Shown here: positions 22,494 to 30,216 of the stretch, in pieces | Layout of the letters: every line of letters begins with the position of its first letter | Numbering within the stretch: the stretch's first letter is position 1 | Assembly: GCA_025210555.1 (NCBI GenBank) | Contig: JAOARL010000008.1 | Span: 1-45,023 of the forward strand | Length of the DNA: 45,023 nt | Origin: Clostridia bacterium | Lineage (GTDB): Bacteria; Bacillota; Clostridia; Lachnospirales; JAOARL01 | Direction of reading: 5' to 3' | Program-made: the position numbers and the translations under genes | The notes under the pieces: generated by a model | What the model was told of the DNA's origin: nothing | What the model saw: only the letters and a program-made list of their open reading frames with translations | The model's database searches: none

Positions 22494-22868
22494 TTAGTTT
22501 TCTTCTTTTTCTACTTCTTTTTTATTATTCTTCTTTTTCTTAACTAATTTATCAATTAGACCTGGAACCATCTCTACTAATTTTTTCATACTATCTTCAG
22601 AATTCATATGAACAATTTCAACTTTTCCTTTTCCATCAACAACTAAAAATGCTGTAGGAGTAACTTTTGCTCCTAGTCCACCCATTCCATTACTTTCTGA
22701 TTTTTTACTATCTGTTGCCCCAGCTGCAACTCCAAAACTAACATCAACTAATGGCAAAATTTTAACATCACCCATTTCTATTGGTTCTCCAACAACAGAT
22801 TTTGTTGATACAAAATTTTCAAGTTCACTAAATAGCGCTTGTAAGTTTTTAGATACATTAGTTTCCAT
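22494..22868 (-). CDS. ytfJ: GerW/YtfJ family sporulation protein
   Basis: A 124-residue protein of the YtfJ (GerW) family, needed for full germination of spores in Bacillus, probably through SleB-related lysis. The conserved core reads FVSTKSVVGEPIEMGDVKIL, PLVDVSFGVAAGATDSKK, GGLGAKVTPTAFLVV and ends before a Lys-rich tail (KLVKKKKNNKKEVEKEEN). The Gly-rich segment GMGGLGAK is typical. It lies three bases after the DUF2953 gene, an arrangement found in many clostridia. It implies an endospore-forming organism. Confidence 0.93.
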   Translation of the reverse strand: METNVSKNLQALFSELENFVSTKSVVGEPIEMGDVKILPLVDVSFGVAAGATDSKKSESNGMGGLGAKVTPTAFLVVDGKGKVEIVHMNSEDSMKKLVEMVPGLIDKLVKKKKNNKKEVEKEEN

Positions 22869-22870
22869 AA

Positions 22871-23599
22871 TTATCTTCTCCCTTTTATTATATTTTTTAT
22901 CATTTTATTATTCTCTTTATTAAAATAGAATTTTACTAAATCCACTAATATTGGTGCTATTATCACTTTTCCTTCTGAATACAATTTAATTTCGTATACT
23001 TCTTCTTCAAACACAGGTTCTATTTCTATTTTGTGCTTCCTTACAAAAGGTCTTATTGCATATATACACCCTATTATATATCCTGTATCTGCTGGATTTT
23101 CAAATCCCACTCTTCCTAATATATTAACTCTCTTAGGAAATATCTTAAATACAGTTTTCTTCGCAAGCTTAGTTATATTCTTAACAAATTGGAGCTTTTC
23201 TTTAAATCCCTCTGTTACATATCCTTTTTTCTCCTGATGCTCAGCTAAATTTATTTTTTCTTCCAAATTGTTAGCTTCATCATGCTCAGTTTCTTTTATT
23301 TTTTCAGTTTCTTTTTTTATTTCTTTAACTTTTTCTTCTTGATCTTTCAATAATTCTTCATCTTTTTCTACAAATTCCTTACTCATAACTTTAAATTCTT
23401 TAGTACTTTTTCCATCAATTAGATAATAATTACCTTTTATAAATAGGTACTTATATCTAATACTAAGTATAACATTTTCAATGTTTTCAAAAACTATTTC
23501 ATACTTAATAGGTATAAATAATAATGCAAAAAGTAATAATATTAAAGTTATTATTGTCAAAACTATATAAGTCATAATTTTTAGTAACACTAACAACAT
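22871..23599 (-). CDS. DUF2953 membrane-associated protein
   Basis: A 242-residue protein. The start ATG at 23597-23599 has GGAGG five bases upstream; the in-frame TTG four codons earlier is that ribosome site. A membrane segment (residues 2-28: LLVLLKIMTYIVLTIITLIL) is followed by strands (IPIKYEIVFENIENVILSIRYKYL), a very charged Lys/Glu linker, and a conserved C-terminal part (VNILGRVGFENPADTGYIIG, CIYAIRPF, VFEEEVYEIKLYSEGKVIIA). DUF2953 genes commonly precede ytfJ in spore formers, so a sporulation role is likely but not proved. It is translationally close to both neighbours. Confidence 0.88.
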   Translation of the reverse strand: MLLVLLKIMTYIVLTIITLILLLFALLFIPIKYEIVFENIENVILSIRYKYLFIKGNYYLIDGKSTKEFKVMSKEFVEKDEELLKDQEEKVKEIKKETEKIKETEHDEANNLEEKINLAEHQEKKGYVTEGFKEKLQFVKNITKLAKKTVFKIFPKRVNILGRVGFENPADTGYIIGCIYAIRPFVRKHKIEIEPVFEEEVYEIKLYSEGKVIIAPILVDLVKFYFNKENNKMIKNIIKGRR

Positions 23600-23600
23600 A

Positions 23601-23867
23601 TTATCCTCCAAAGTATTTGCTTATATTTTCAAAACTCATTTCTTTATATTTCTCCATTATTAATTCTGTAATATTTTTAAGTCCATCTATAGCATTTTTC
23701 TTATCTATAAATATTCCTATTATTATAAGCTCTTTGTTCTTTCTCTTAAGTAATTCAATTCCTTTATAAATTTCAATACTTTTTTCAAAACAAATATAAT
23801 AATTACTTACATTTATTTTATCTTTTGAAAGTCCATCTGCTATAATAGCCCTTTTTGATATTTTCAT
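23601..23867 (-). CDS. Unknown small protein, 88 aa
   Basis: Not recognised. A basic, alpha/beta-like protein with one moderately hydrophobic strand (KNKELIIIGIFIDKKNAIDG) and no membrane helix. GGAGGA lies six bases before the ATG, and an extended -10 (TGTTATAAT) stands 27 bases upstream. The stop is one base from the DUF2953 start, so the gene heads the probable operon 23867-22494 with the two sporulation-linked genes. Confidence 0.6.
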   Translation of the reverse strand: MKISKRAIIADGLSKDKINVSNYYICFEKSIEIYKGIELLKRKNKELIIIGIFIDKKNAIDGLKNITELIMEKYKEMSFENISKYFGG

Positions 23868-23893
23868 AAAGTCCTCCTAATATTTCTGAGATA

Positions 23894-23902
23894 ATTATAA
23901 CA
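23894..23902 (-). promoter_or_regulatory. Extended -10 promoter of the gerW operon
   Basis: TGTTATAAT on the minus strand, directly after the yqeK terminator. No clear -35. Confidence 0.6.
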
Positions 23903-23910
23903 TAGAACAC

Positions 23911-23938
23911 AAAAAAAAGAACTACTAAAAGTAGTTCT
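23911..23938 (-). terminator. Terminator of the isc-mnmA-yqeK operon
   Basis: Eight-base perfect stem AGAACTAC/GTAGTTCT (23918-23925, 23931-23938), loop TAAAA, seven-T tail on the minus strand. Confidence 0.93.
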
Positions 23939-24541
23939 CTATTTCTCTGCTTTACTTGCTGCATAACTTTTTACACCTTGAGACATTGGATGAACATCCA
24001 TGTCATTGTTATATAAAAATTTCATTGTGTTATCTACTGCTAACTTTACCGATAAATTAATTTTACCTTCAAATGCAGCTTCTCTAACTTCTTCAACACC
24101 TGGAGTCTTTCTCTTAGGTTCTATATAATCAGCTATAAATATTACCTTTTCAAGCAAACTCATTTTAACTCTCCCAAAAGTATGATTCTTAACAGCATTT
24201 AAAACATCTACCTCATCGCAACCAAAGATATTTTCAAGCATATCTGAAGCTATAAGCCCATGTGCTAAATCTATGTCCTTTAAAAAGATATCATCCAGTA
24301 TTATAAAGTTAAGCCTGCAATATAATCTTTTTTCTTCTTCTGGCATTTCTTTTGCAGCATCATGCATAAGAGCTGCAATTTCGACTAATTCCAAATCAAG
24401 CTCTTCCTCTTCAAACACACCTGCAAGTTCTATTGCTACATCCCTTACTCTATAAGTATGTTCTAATCTTTCTTTTGATAAATTTTCCTTAATATAATCT
24501 TCTACTTTGTCTTTAATACAATTTTCTACTTTGTCGTTCAT
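23939..24541 (-). CDS. yqeK: HD-domain hydrolase YqeK
   Basis: A 200-residue HD-superfamily protein. YqeK members hydrolyse diadenosine tetraphosphate symmetrically to two ADP. The HD motifs are clear: LEHTYRVRDVAIEL, ALMHDAAKEM, DLAHGLIAS, AVKNHTFG and FIADYIEPKRKTPGV. The start at 24539-24541 has GGAGG eleven bases upstream and lies inside the mnmA 3' end, so the two overlap by 29 bases. Its first codons contain a 24-base tandem duplication (residues 3-18, DKVENCIK then DKVEDYIK). Usually yqeK sits beside nadD; here it is tied to mnmA instead, which is unusual. The family call is strong. Confidence 0.9.
   Translation of the reverse strand: MNDKVENCIKDKVEDYIKENLSKERLEHTYRVRDVAIELAGVFEEEELDLELVEIAALMHDAAKEMPEEEKRLYCRLNFIILDDIFLKDIDLAHGLIASDMLENIFGCDEVDVLNAVKNHTFGRVKMSLLEKVIFIADYIEPKRKTPGVEEVREAAFEGKINLSVKLAVDNTMKFLYNNDMDVHPMSQGVKSYAASKAEK
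24488..24535 (-). repeat. 24-base tandem duplication at the yqeK start
   Basis: Two adjacent copies (24512-24535, 24488-24511) match at 21 of 24 bases and encode DKVENCIK and DKVEDYIK. The mnmA stop codon lies in the first copy, and the second copy contains an equivalent stop in the same frame. Confidence 0.85.
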
Positions 24542-25610
24542 TAATAATTCTACCTCCACCAACTACTATGTCACCATCGTAAAAAACGATAGCTTGCCCT
24601 GGTGTTACTGCCCTTTGTGGTTCTTCAAATTCACATTTCAAAACATTGTCTGAAACCATGTAAATCTTACATTTAGATGGTTTATGTGAATATCTGATTT
24701 TCCCCTCTAATGTCATCTCACCTTCTAGCTTATCAAAGGGTGCAAAATTAAGTTCAGTAGCATATACTATGTTGCTAAAAACTTCATCTTTTGTTCCTAA
24801 TACAACTTCATTAGTATCTGTATTTATATCTATAACATACATAGGCTCACCGAAAGCTATTTCTAACCCTTTTCTCTGTCCTATTGTATACCTAATTATA
24901 CCTTTATGTCTACCTAAAATTTCACCTTTTTTATTAACAAAGTTTCCTGGATTAACATCTATGTCACTATTTTCAGTTATAAATTTAACATAGTCCCCAT
25001 CTGGAACAAAGCATATATCTTGACTATCAGGTTTATTAGCAACTGATAATCCCATCTCTTTTGCTACTTCTCTTACCTTTTCTTTAGTATATCCATTACC
25101 AAGGGGCATAAGAGTATGCTTAAGTTGATCTTGTGACAAATTATAAAGAACATATGACTGATCTTTTCTATCAGCATCAGACTTTCTTATAAAATATCTT
25201 CCGTTATTTTCATCTTGTTCAATTTTTCCAAAATGACCTGTTGCAATATAATCTGCACCTAAAGCTTTTGCCTTTCTTAAAAGCGCTTCCCACTTTATGT
25301 GCTTATTACACGCAATACAAGGATTAGGAGTATATCCATTCCTGTAATCTTCAATAAAATAATCTATTACATCTTCCTTGAATTCTTTTTTAAAGTTCAT
25401 AACATAATGCGGTATTTCAAGCATGTCACAAACTCTTCTGGCATCATTTATACCAGTAAGTCCGCAACAACTATCTTCAATTTCCTCAAGTCCTGTATCA
25501 TGTGTTTTCATTGTAACACCAATTACATTATAACCTTCTTTTTTTAATAAATAAGCTGTAACTGAACTGTCTACTCCTCCACTCATGCCTACTACAACTG
25601 TTTTATTCAT
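24513..25610 (-). CDS. mnmA: tRNA 2-thiouridylase MnmA
   Basis: A 365-residue enzyme that thiolates U34 of tRNA Lys, Glu and Gln using persulfide sulfur from a cysteine desulfurase. The PP-loop GMSGGVDSS is at residues 9-17, the first catalytic cysteine lies in NPCIACNKHIK and the second in SQDICFVPDGDY; ATGHFGKI and IRYTIGQRKGL are also conserved. The start at 25608-25610 has AGGAG eight bases upstream; an ATG two codons earlier is too close to it. It follows iscU in the same operon, giving its sulfur donor IscS two genes away. The final ten residues extend beyond the usual GGG-containing end. Confidence 0.97.
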   Translation of the reverse strand: MNKTVVVGMSGGVDSSVTAYLLKKEGYNVIGVTMKTHDTGLEEIEDSCCGLTGINDARRVCDMLEIPHYVMNFKKEFKEDVIDYFIEDYRNGYTPNPCIACNKHIKWEALLRKAKALGADYIATGHFGKIEQDENNGRYFIRKSDADRKDQSYVLYNLSQDQLKHTLMPLGNGYTKEKVREVAKEMGLSVANKPDSQDICFVPDGDYVKFITENSDIDVNPGNFVNKKGEILGRHKGIIRYTIGQRKGLEIAFGEPMYVIDINTDTNEVVLGTKDEVFSNIVYATELNFAPFDKLEGEMTLEGKIRYSHKPSKCKIYMVSDNVLKCEFEEPQRAVTPGQAIVFYDGDIVVGGGRIINERQSRKLY

Positions 25611-25624
25611 TCTCATCTCTCCTT

Positions 25625-26038
25625 TTAGTGATGATCATGCTCTACTGGTTCTTCTAATCCTTCTATCTCAATACCTTCTTTTTGAGCATAATCCCATAAA
25701 GCTGCTCTCAAAGCTTCTTCTGCTAAAAGTGAACAGTGCACTTTTACAGGCGGTAAATCACCTAAAGCTTCTACTACTTTTTTGTTTGTTACTTCTAGAG
25801 CTTCTTTTACAGTTTTACCTTTAACAAGCTCTGTTGCAACACTTGATGTAGCAATAGCTGCTCCGCATCCAAATGTTTTGAATTTCACTTCTTTAATAAT
25901 TCCATCTTCTATATCAAGATACATTTTCATTATATCTCCACATTTTGCATTTCCTACTTGTCCTACTCCTGATGCATTTTCAATCTCCCCAACATTTCTA
26001 GGATTTGTGAAATGATCTAGCACTTTATCATTATACAT
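25625..26038 (-). CDS. iscU: Fe-S cluster scaffold IscU/NifU
   Basis: A 137-residue scaffold on which IscS-derived sulfur and iron assemble into 2Fe-2S clusters. The three cluster ligands are present: Cys33 (AKCGD), Cys58 (FGCGAA) and Cys102 (VHCSLLAEEAL), with Asp35 that favours cluster release. The C-terminus carries a His-rich tail (EHDHH) seen in several clostridia. The ATG shares one base with the iscS stop, and GGGAGG lies in the end of iscS. Confidence 0.97.
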   Translation of the reverse strand: MYNDKVLDHFTNPRNVGEIENASGVGQVGNAKCGDIMKMYLDIEDGIIKEVKFKTFGCGAAIATSSVATELVKGKTVKEALEVTNKKVVEALGDLPPVKVHCSLLAEEALRAALWDYAQKEGIEIEGLEEPVEHDHH

Positions 26039-27210
26039 TATTTTCCTCCCTTTTTGTAGTCCTCATATAATGGTGACATTTCTCTTAATCTATTTATTAT
26101 ATCTGGTAATACTTTAAATAATTCATCTATTTCTTCTTTAGTGTTATATTTTCCGAATGTAACTCTAAGCGAACCGTGAGCTATCTCATGCGGAAGCCCT
26201 ATAGCCATAAGCACATGTGATGGATCAAGAGATCCTGATGTACATGCAGATCCAGATGATGCTGCAAAACCTTTCATATCAAGCAGTAATAATAAAGATT
26301 CACCTTCTATAAAGCTAAATGAATAATTAGTATTACCTGGTAGTCTATCAGTTTTGTGTCCATTTAATTTAATATGATCTATACTACTTTCCATCTTTTC
26401 CATGTAATAATCTCTAAGTTTAATTAACTTAGCCGTTTCTTCTTCTCTTTCTTTTTCTGCTAATTCTAACGCTAAAGCTAAAGCTTCTATATAGATTATG
26501 TTTTCAGTTGAAGGTCTCTTACCTCTTTCTTGGCCTCCACCATGAATTAAGTTTTCTAACTTTATTCCTCTTTTAACATATAGAGCTCCTATGCCTTTTG
26601 GCGCATTAAATTTATGACCAGATATTGACAACATATCAATATTTTGATCATTAACATCTATTTCTATATGACCAGCTGCTTGAACTGCATCTGTATGGAA
26701 TACTACACCTTTTTCTCTAGTTATAGCTCCAATCTCTTTAATAGGCTGAACTGTACCTATTTCATTATTTGCATACATAATACTTACTAATATTGTATTA
26801 TCCTTAATTGCATTTCTAAGTTCATCTAAAGAAATCTTACCATCTGCATCAACATCTAAATAAGTTACCTCAAAACCATTTTTCTCAAGATACTCGCAAG
26901 TATGAAGTACTGCATGATGCTCAATCTTACTAGTTATTATATGATTTCCTTTTTTCTTATTTGCATAAGCAAAACCTTTTATTGCCCAGTTATCTGATTC
27001 TGTTCCAGATGAAGTAAAGAATATTTCTCTTGGCTCAGCACCAAATACTTTAGCCACCTTTTCTCTAGAATCTTCTATAGCGCTTTTGCTTTCTCTACCT
27101 ATTTTGTAAACACTTGATGGATTACCATATACATTTGTAATCCTATCATTTATAAGCTCTGCAACCTCTTTTCTTACCATAGTTGTTGCCGCATTATCAA
27201 AATATATCAT
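26038..27210 (-). CDS. iscS: Cysteine desulfurase IscS
   Basis: A 390-residue class V aminotransferase-fold enzyme that converts cysteine to alanine plus a protein persulfide with PLP. Seen are YFDNAATTMV at the start, ESDNWAIKGF, HHAVLHTCEYLEKNGFEV, QPIKEIG, HTDAVQAAG, the PLP lysine in SISGHKFNAPKG and the persulfide loop SSGSACTSGSLDPSHVL. It supplies sulfur to IscU and, by context, to MnmA. It overlaps iscR by four bases. Confidence 0.97.
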   Translation of the reverse strand: MIYFDNAATTMVRKEVAELINDRITNVYGNPSSVYKIGRESKSAIEDSREKVAKVFGAEPREIFFTSSGTESDNWAIKGFAYANKKKGNHIITSKIEHHAVLHTCEYLEKNGFEVTYLDVDADGKISLDELRNAIKDNTILVSIMYANNEIGTVQPIKEIGAITREKGVVFHTDAVQAAGHIEIDVNDQNIDMLSISGHKFNAPKGIGALYVKRGIKLENLIHGGGQERGKRPSTENIIYIEALALALELAEKEREEETAKLIKLRDYYMEKMESSIDHIKLNGHKTDRLPGNTNYSFSFIEGESLLLLLDMKGFAASSGSACTSGSLDPSHVLMAIGLPHEIAHGSLRVTFGKYNTKEEIDELFKVLPDIINRLREMSPLYEDYKKGGK

Positions 27211-27632
27211 GACCTTCCCTCCTTATAATCATCGATAAGTTCTTTAAGTGTCATATTGTTAACTACATTGTTTATCGCTTCTGTCACTTTTTCCCAAACA
27301 AGCTTTGTCGAGCATGAGTTAATAGCATTACACTCACACTTTCCATCATCTGATATACATTCAACTACATTTATAGAACCTTCTAATACCTTTAATATAT
27401 TACCTACTATTAGTTCATTAGGTTCTTTTGCTAACTTATATCCACCTTTTGCCCCTCTAGTACTTACAATTAGTCCACCTTTTTTTAGTAGCGCAACTAA
27501 CTGCTCTAAATATGCCTCTGATATTCCTTCGCTCTCAGCTACATATTTAAGCGATACTGGTCCATTTTCCTCATTTGCACCAATACTTATTATAGCTTTA
27601 AGTCCATATCTACCTTTTGTAGATAGTCTCAT
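27207..27632 (-). CDS. iscR: Rrf2-family Fe-S sensing regulator IscR
   Basis: A 141-residue Rrf2 winged-HTH protein (RLSTKGRYGLKAIISIG, YLEQLVALLKKGGLIVSTRG, AKGGYKLA) with four cysteines at 92, 99, 101 and 107 (ECISDDGKCECNAINSC), a spacing fit for a 2Fe-2S cluster as in IscR. It is expected to repress the operon when clusters are plentiful. It leads iscR-iscS-iscU-mnmA-yqeK, and an inverted repeat on the -10 box is a plausible target. The start has AGAGGTG upstream. Confidence 0.94.
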   Translation of the reverse strand: MRLSTKGRYGLKAIISIGANEENGPVSLKYVAESEGISEAYLEQLVALLKKGGLIVSTRGAKGGYKLAKEPNELIVGNILKVLEGSINVVECISDDGKCECNAINSCSTKLVWEKVTEAINNVVNNMTLKELIDDYKEGRS

Positions 27633-27670
27633 AAAATCACCTCTTTTAAATCCCTAGTGCTTTACTCTGA

Positions 27671-27685
27671 ATTCTAAATAAGAAT
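27671..27685 (-). promoter_or_regulatory. Inverted repeat on the isc promoter
   Basis: ATTCTAAATAAGAAT, a five-base inverted repeat with a five-base centre, overlaps the -10 box. It is a candidate IscR site by position only; no consensus for this lineage was checked. Confidence 0.4.
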
Positions 27686-27709
27686 ATCATTTTAGGAAAA
27701 GAAAGTCAA
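27681..27709 (-). promoter_or_regulatory. Promoter of the isc operon
   Basis: TTGACT (27704-27709), 17-base spacing, TATTCT (27681-27686). Confidence 0.8.
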
Positions 27710-27712
27710 ATA

Positions 27713-27737
27713 AAAACCAAGCATTATGCTTGGTTTT
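27713..27737 (-). terminator. Terminator after the HEITH gene
   Basis: Ten-base perfect stem AAAACCAAGC/GCTTGGTTTT (27713-27722, 27728-27737), loop ATTAT. It ends the minus-strand unit 29598-27833, although about 95 bases lie between the stop and the stem. Confidence 0.85.
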
Positions 27738-27832
27738 CTAAAATATTAAATTTTACTCATCTTTATCAAAATCATCTATACTCATATTATTCCAAATCAA
27801 ACTAATTTTAACCAGTATACTTCTTTGTTAAT

Positions 27833-28837
27833 TTACAATTCTCTATAACCATTCTTATGAATATGATATCTCATGTCTATTATTGTTTTTATAACTTGAG
27901 AATCCTTTTCAATTTCTTTCAAAAGATCTTCATCTGTTTCAAATGGTTTTTTCATATCTATTTGACTTATGATATCGTTTTTAGCAACTACAAACCTTTC
28001 AGCTTCATGACCGGGCAGAACGCTGTGTCCTTGTGATTTAGTTATGTTTATTGATATTTCATTTGTAATCCCTTCATCAGCCATTTCATACTCAGTTTTT
28101 TTACTATTAATATCAAAAGTTTTATACCCATTCCAAGCTTTATCTTTATATATCTTTTGATAATTTTTTAATAAATAATGTGTTATTTCATGATTAAATA
28201 TATCTCTTCTAAATTCTTCTTTAACCACATCACTAGCAATTATTTCTCTATTTATTTCCCATGATATTTTAAGTAAATTCCCTATAGACGCAATTGAAAA
28301 TCCTGCATTCCCATTTTCTTCAATACTTTGAATACTAGATTCTGCGTTCATAAGCCTTGTTATTATAGTACTTAATTCTAATCTATCTGGATATTCATCT
28401 AAAAAAGTCTCTATGTAATCAATAGTATATTCTTTATCTATTGAGCTAAGCATACTATATCTCGGCGAATTCATAATAATGGTTTCAATCATTAATTTTT
28501 TATCTATATTTAAACTCTCCCCAAACTCTAAAGCACTTTTTATAATATATTCGTTTGCTGCATATCCTAATCGCTCTTCTTTTATTGGCATATGATTTTC
28601 TAACTTTGCATTATTCTTGCACTTATCATATTCATTTGCTAATATCTCTAAATTCCTATAATTTTCATTCTCTCCATAATTTGCTTTAACTTCCATTGCA
28701 ACTTCATAATCCCCCAATGAATTTCCAGCTTTTTTATTTCCTATTGTTTTCAGAACTAAAGATTTAAATTTTTTATAGTTTTTGTTTTCCTTGTCTTTAA
28801 TTGTTTTTTCTTCTTCGTATTCAAGCTTGTCAAACAT
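27833..28837 (-). CDS. Unknown protein with HExxH zinc-protease motif
   Basis: A 334-residue soluble protein. Residues 216-220 read HEITH inside the helix RRDIFNHEITHYLLKNYQKI, a zinc-metallopeptidase motif with the expected catalytic Glu217. Thirty-five residues later MADEGITNE (Glu255) could supply the third ligand of a gluzincin. No signal peptide or membrane segment is visible, so if active it would work in the cytoplasm or be exported by another route. I recognise no named family. The start follows GGGGGAG. It is the second gene of a pair with the 235-residue gene, separated by a stem-loop. The motif could be a chance match, but its helical, hydrophobic setting argues against that. Confidence 0.7.
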   Translation of the reverse strand: MFDKLEYEEEKTIKDKENKNYKKFKSLVLKTIGNKKAGNSLGDYEVAMEVKANYGENENYRNLEILANEYDKCKNNAKLENHMPIKEERLGYAANEYIIKSALEFGESLNIDKKLMIETIIMNSPRYSMLSSIDKEYTIDYIETFLDEYPDRLELSTIITRLMNAESSIQSIEENGNAGFSIASIGNLLKISWEINREIIASDVVKEEFRRDIFNHEITHYLLKNYQKIYKDKAWNGYKTFDINSKKTEYEMADEGITNEISINITKSQGHSVLPGHEAERFVVAKNDIISQIDMKKPFETDEDLLKEIEKDSQVIKTIIDMRYHIHKNGYREL

Positions 28838-28860
28838 TTTACTCCCCCATTTTAAAAATT

Positions 28861-28891
28861 GGAAACGCTTAACTTTTTAAGTCAAATTTCC
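28861..28891 (-). other. Intergenic stem-loop
   Basis: GGAAA (28861-28865) pairs with TTTCC (28887-28891), and CTTAA pairs with TTAAG inside. It has no T tail, lies between the two genes of the pair, and includes the stop region of the first. A processing or translational element is possible. Confidence 0.35.
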
Positions 28892-29598
28892 TATCTTTGT
28901 AGTGATTTCTCTGCCACTTTTTTCTCATTGAAATTAACTGTTTCTTGCTTTACACCTTCATTGTTATCATCTAAAACTACATAATCAAAGTCATCTTCAG
29001 CAAAAGGTCTTTGCAAAGAACTCTCTAACTCTGTAGCATATCTCCCGTCCAATATACCACTTGCTTTAACCCAGTTATAATCCTCAATTCCAAAGGTTCT
29101 CTTTAACATATCTTCTTCTGTTATAAGTTCCTCTTCTTCCCATTTAACTCCAGATTCTGCCTCTAAATATTTTGCTTTATATTCATCAATATTATCATCA
29201 TAAAACATTTTGTATTCTCTTGATATTTTATATTCTTTTGATAATTCATAGCCTTCTGATGATACATTAAGTTTATTACGCAGTATTGAACTTTCAACAT
29301 CATGATAATCTTTTGGTATTTTCATAGTAAAAATACTCTCTGAAAACCTTTCTCCATTTTTTCCAAATAGATTTCTAAAGGTTCTACCGTGCATTTGGCA
29401 ATACATATCAAACGCCAAAATGTCTTCCATGCTAAAACCTCTATTTTCTCCGTAATGCTTTCTTGCTATAATTAAAAGAGCATCTATCATTACAAGAGAG
29501 TCACCATTTTTATCCCATGTATATTTCACTCTATTCCCTTTATTATAGAAATCAGATACATCATCCAATATCGTTTTAATTTGCATTTCTTTTTTCAT
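28891..29598 (-). CDS. Unknown acidic protein, 235 aa
   Basis: Not recognised. Soluble and acidic. It begins with a helical domain (LDDVSDFYNKGNRVKYTWDK, SLVMIDALLIIARKHYG, SMEDILAFDMYCQMHG) and continues with charged helices rich in Glu and Tyr (ELSKEYKISREYKMFYDDN). The last 60 residues are low complexity and probably flexible. GGAGG precedes the ATG, and an extended -10 (TGATATACT) lies about 45 bases upstream. It is the first gene of the pair with the HEITH protein and may be its partner or substrate; this is inferred from adjacency only. Confidence 0.6.
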   Translation of the reverse strand: MKKEMQIKTILDDVSDFYNKGNRVKYTWDKNGDSLVMIDALLIIARKHYGENRGFSMEDILAFDMYCQMHGRTFRNLFGKNGERFSESIFTMKIPKDYHDVESSILRNKLNVSSEGYELSKEYKISREYKMFYDDNIDEYKAKYLEAESGVKWEEEELITEEDMLKRTFGIEDYNWVKASGILDGRYATELESSLQRPFAEDDFDYVVLDDNNEGVKQETVNFNEKKVAEKSLQR

Positions 29599-29643
29599 TT
29601 AATTCCTCCATCTTGTCAGTATATTATTGGTACAACCTCACTT

Positions 29644-29652
29644 AGTATATCA
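29644..29652 (-). promoter_or_regulatory. Extended -10 promoter of the 235-aa/HEITH pair
   Basis: The minus strand reads TGATATACT; the -35 candidate TTTAAG at 17 bases is weak. Confidence 0.45.
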
Positions 29653-29733
29653 TGAAATCAGAGTTCCTTAAAGTCTTTTTCTGAAAATTCTAACTAATGT
29701 TTTTTTGTACAACAATATATAAAGTAATTTAAT

Positions 29734-29760
29734 AAAAAAACAAGATATCTCTATCTTATT
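29734..29760 (-). terminator. Terminator after the MotA-like gene
   Basis: Nine-base stem (29739-29747 with 29752-29760; one G-U pair on the minus strand), loop TCTC, seven-T tail. It overlaps the stop codon region of the gene. Confidence 0.85.
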
Positions 29761-30205
29761 TTTCTTTACTAATTTTTTCTTTTATTACTATTGCTTTTAT
29801 TAAGTAATTAACTATATTTATAAGTGCTGCACATAATATAGTTAATACACTTGAGTATATTGATGGTCCAACTGCTGATGGATCATCTAACCTAGTAGAT
29901 AATATAATAAAGTTTAATATTATACTAACCGCTGATGTTAGATATATTAACTTTATTGTTAAATTAAATGCATTTTCACTACATTTTAGTTCTTCAAGTG
30001 TTAGTTTTTTGTTTCCAAAAAGCAATCTATAGCCGTTAAAATAATCTTTCCCTTGCTTAAATAATGTTAAAGTTGATAATGTCACAACTATTATAAACAA
30101 AAGACTCGAAAAATCAATTAGTTTAATTATATTAACACCTCCAGTACCAAAGTATGCAGCTGATACTAATAAAGCCACTGCTATTATATTTTGAATTATT
30201 TTCAT
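29756..30205 (-). CDS. Shortened MotA-like membrane protein, 149 aa
   Basis: Four hydrophobic segments (residues 5-22, 27-47, 78-98, 116-140). The stretches IDFSSLLFIIVVTLSTL, YRLLFGNKKLTLEELK and LDDPSAVGPSIYSSVLTILC follow the order and spacing of conserved MotA regions (second helix, cytoplasmic Leu-Thr-x-Glu-Glu-Leu segment, third-fourth helix), but the long cytoplasmic loop is absent, leaving about half the usual length. The start at 30203-30205 has GGAGG at seven bases; 13 in-frame codons upstream run into the M29 gene. No MotB lies nearby. It may be a stator relative with another role or a reduced relic. It follows the aminopeptidase gene by 11 bases. Confidence 0.65.
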   Translation of the reverse strand: MKIIQNIIAVALLVSAAYFGTGGVNIIKLIDFSSLLFIIVVTLSTLTLFKQGKDYFNGYRLLFGNKKLTLEELKCSENAFNLTIKLIYLTSAVSIILNFIILSTRLDDPSAVGPSIYSSVLTILCAALINIVNYLIKAIVIKEKISKEK

Positions 30206-30216
30206 TATTTTTCCTC

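Noticed and set aside
27740-27832. A ten-codon reading frame (MSIDDFDKDE) after the HEITH gene.
   Set aside because: The ribosome site is poor and the frame too short to separate from chance.
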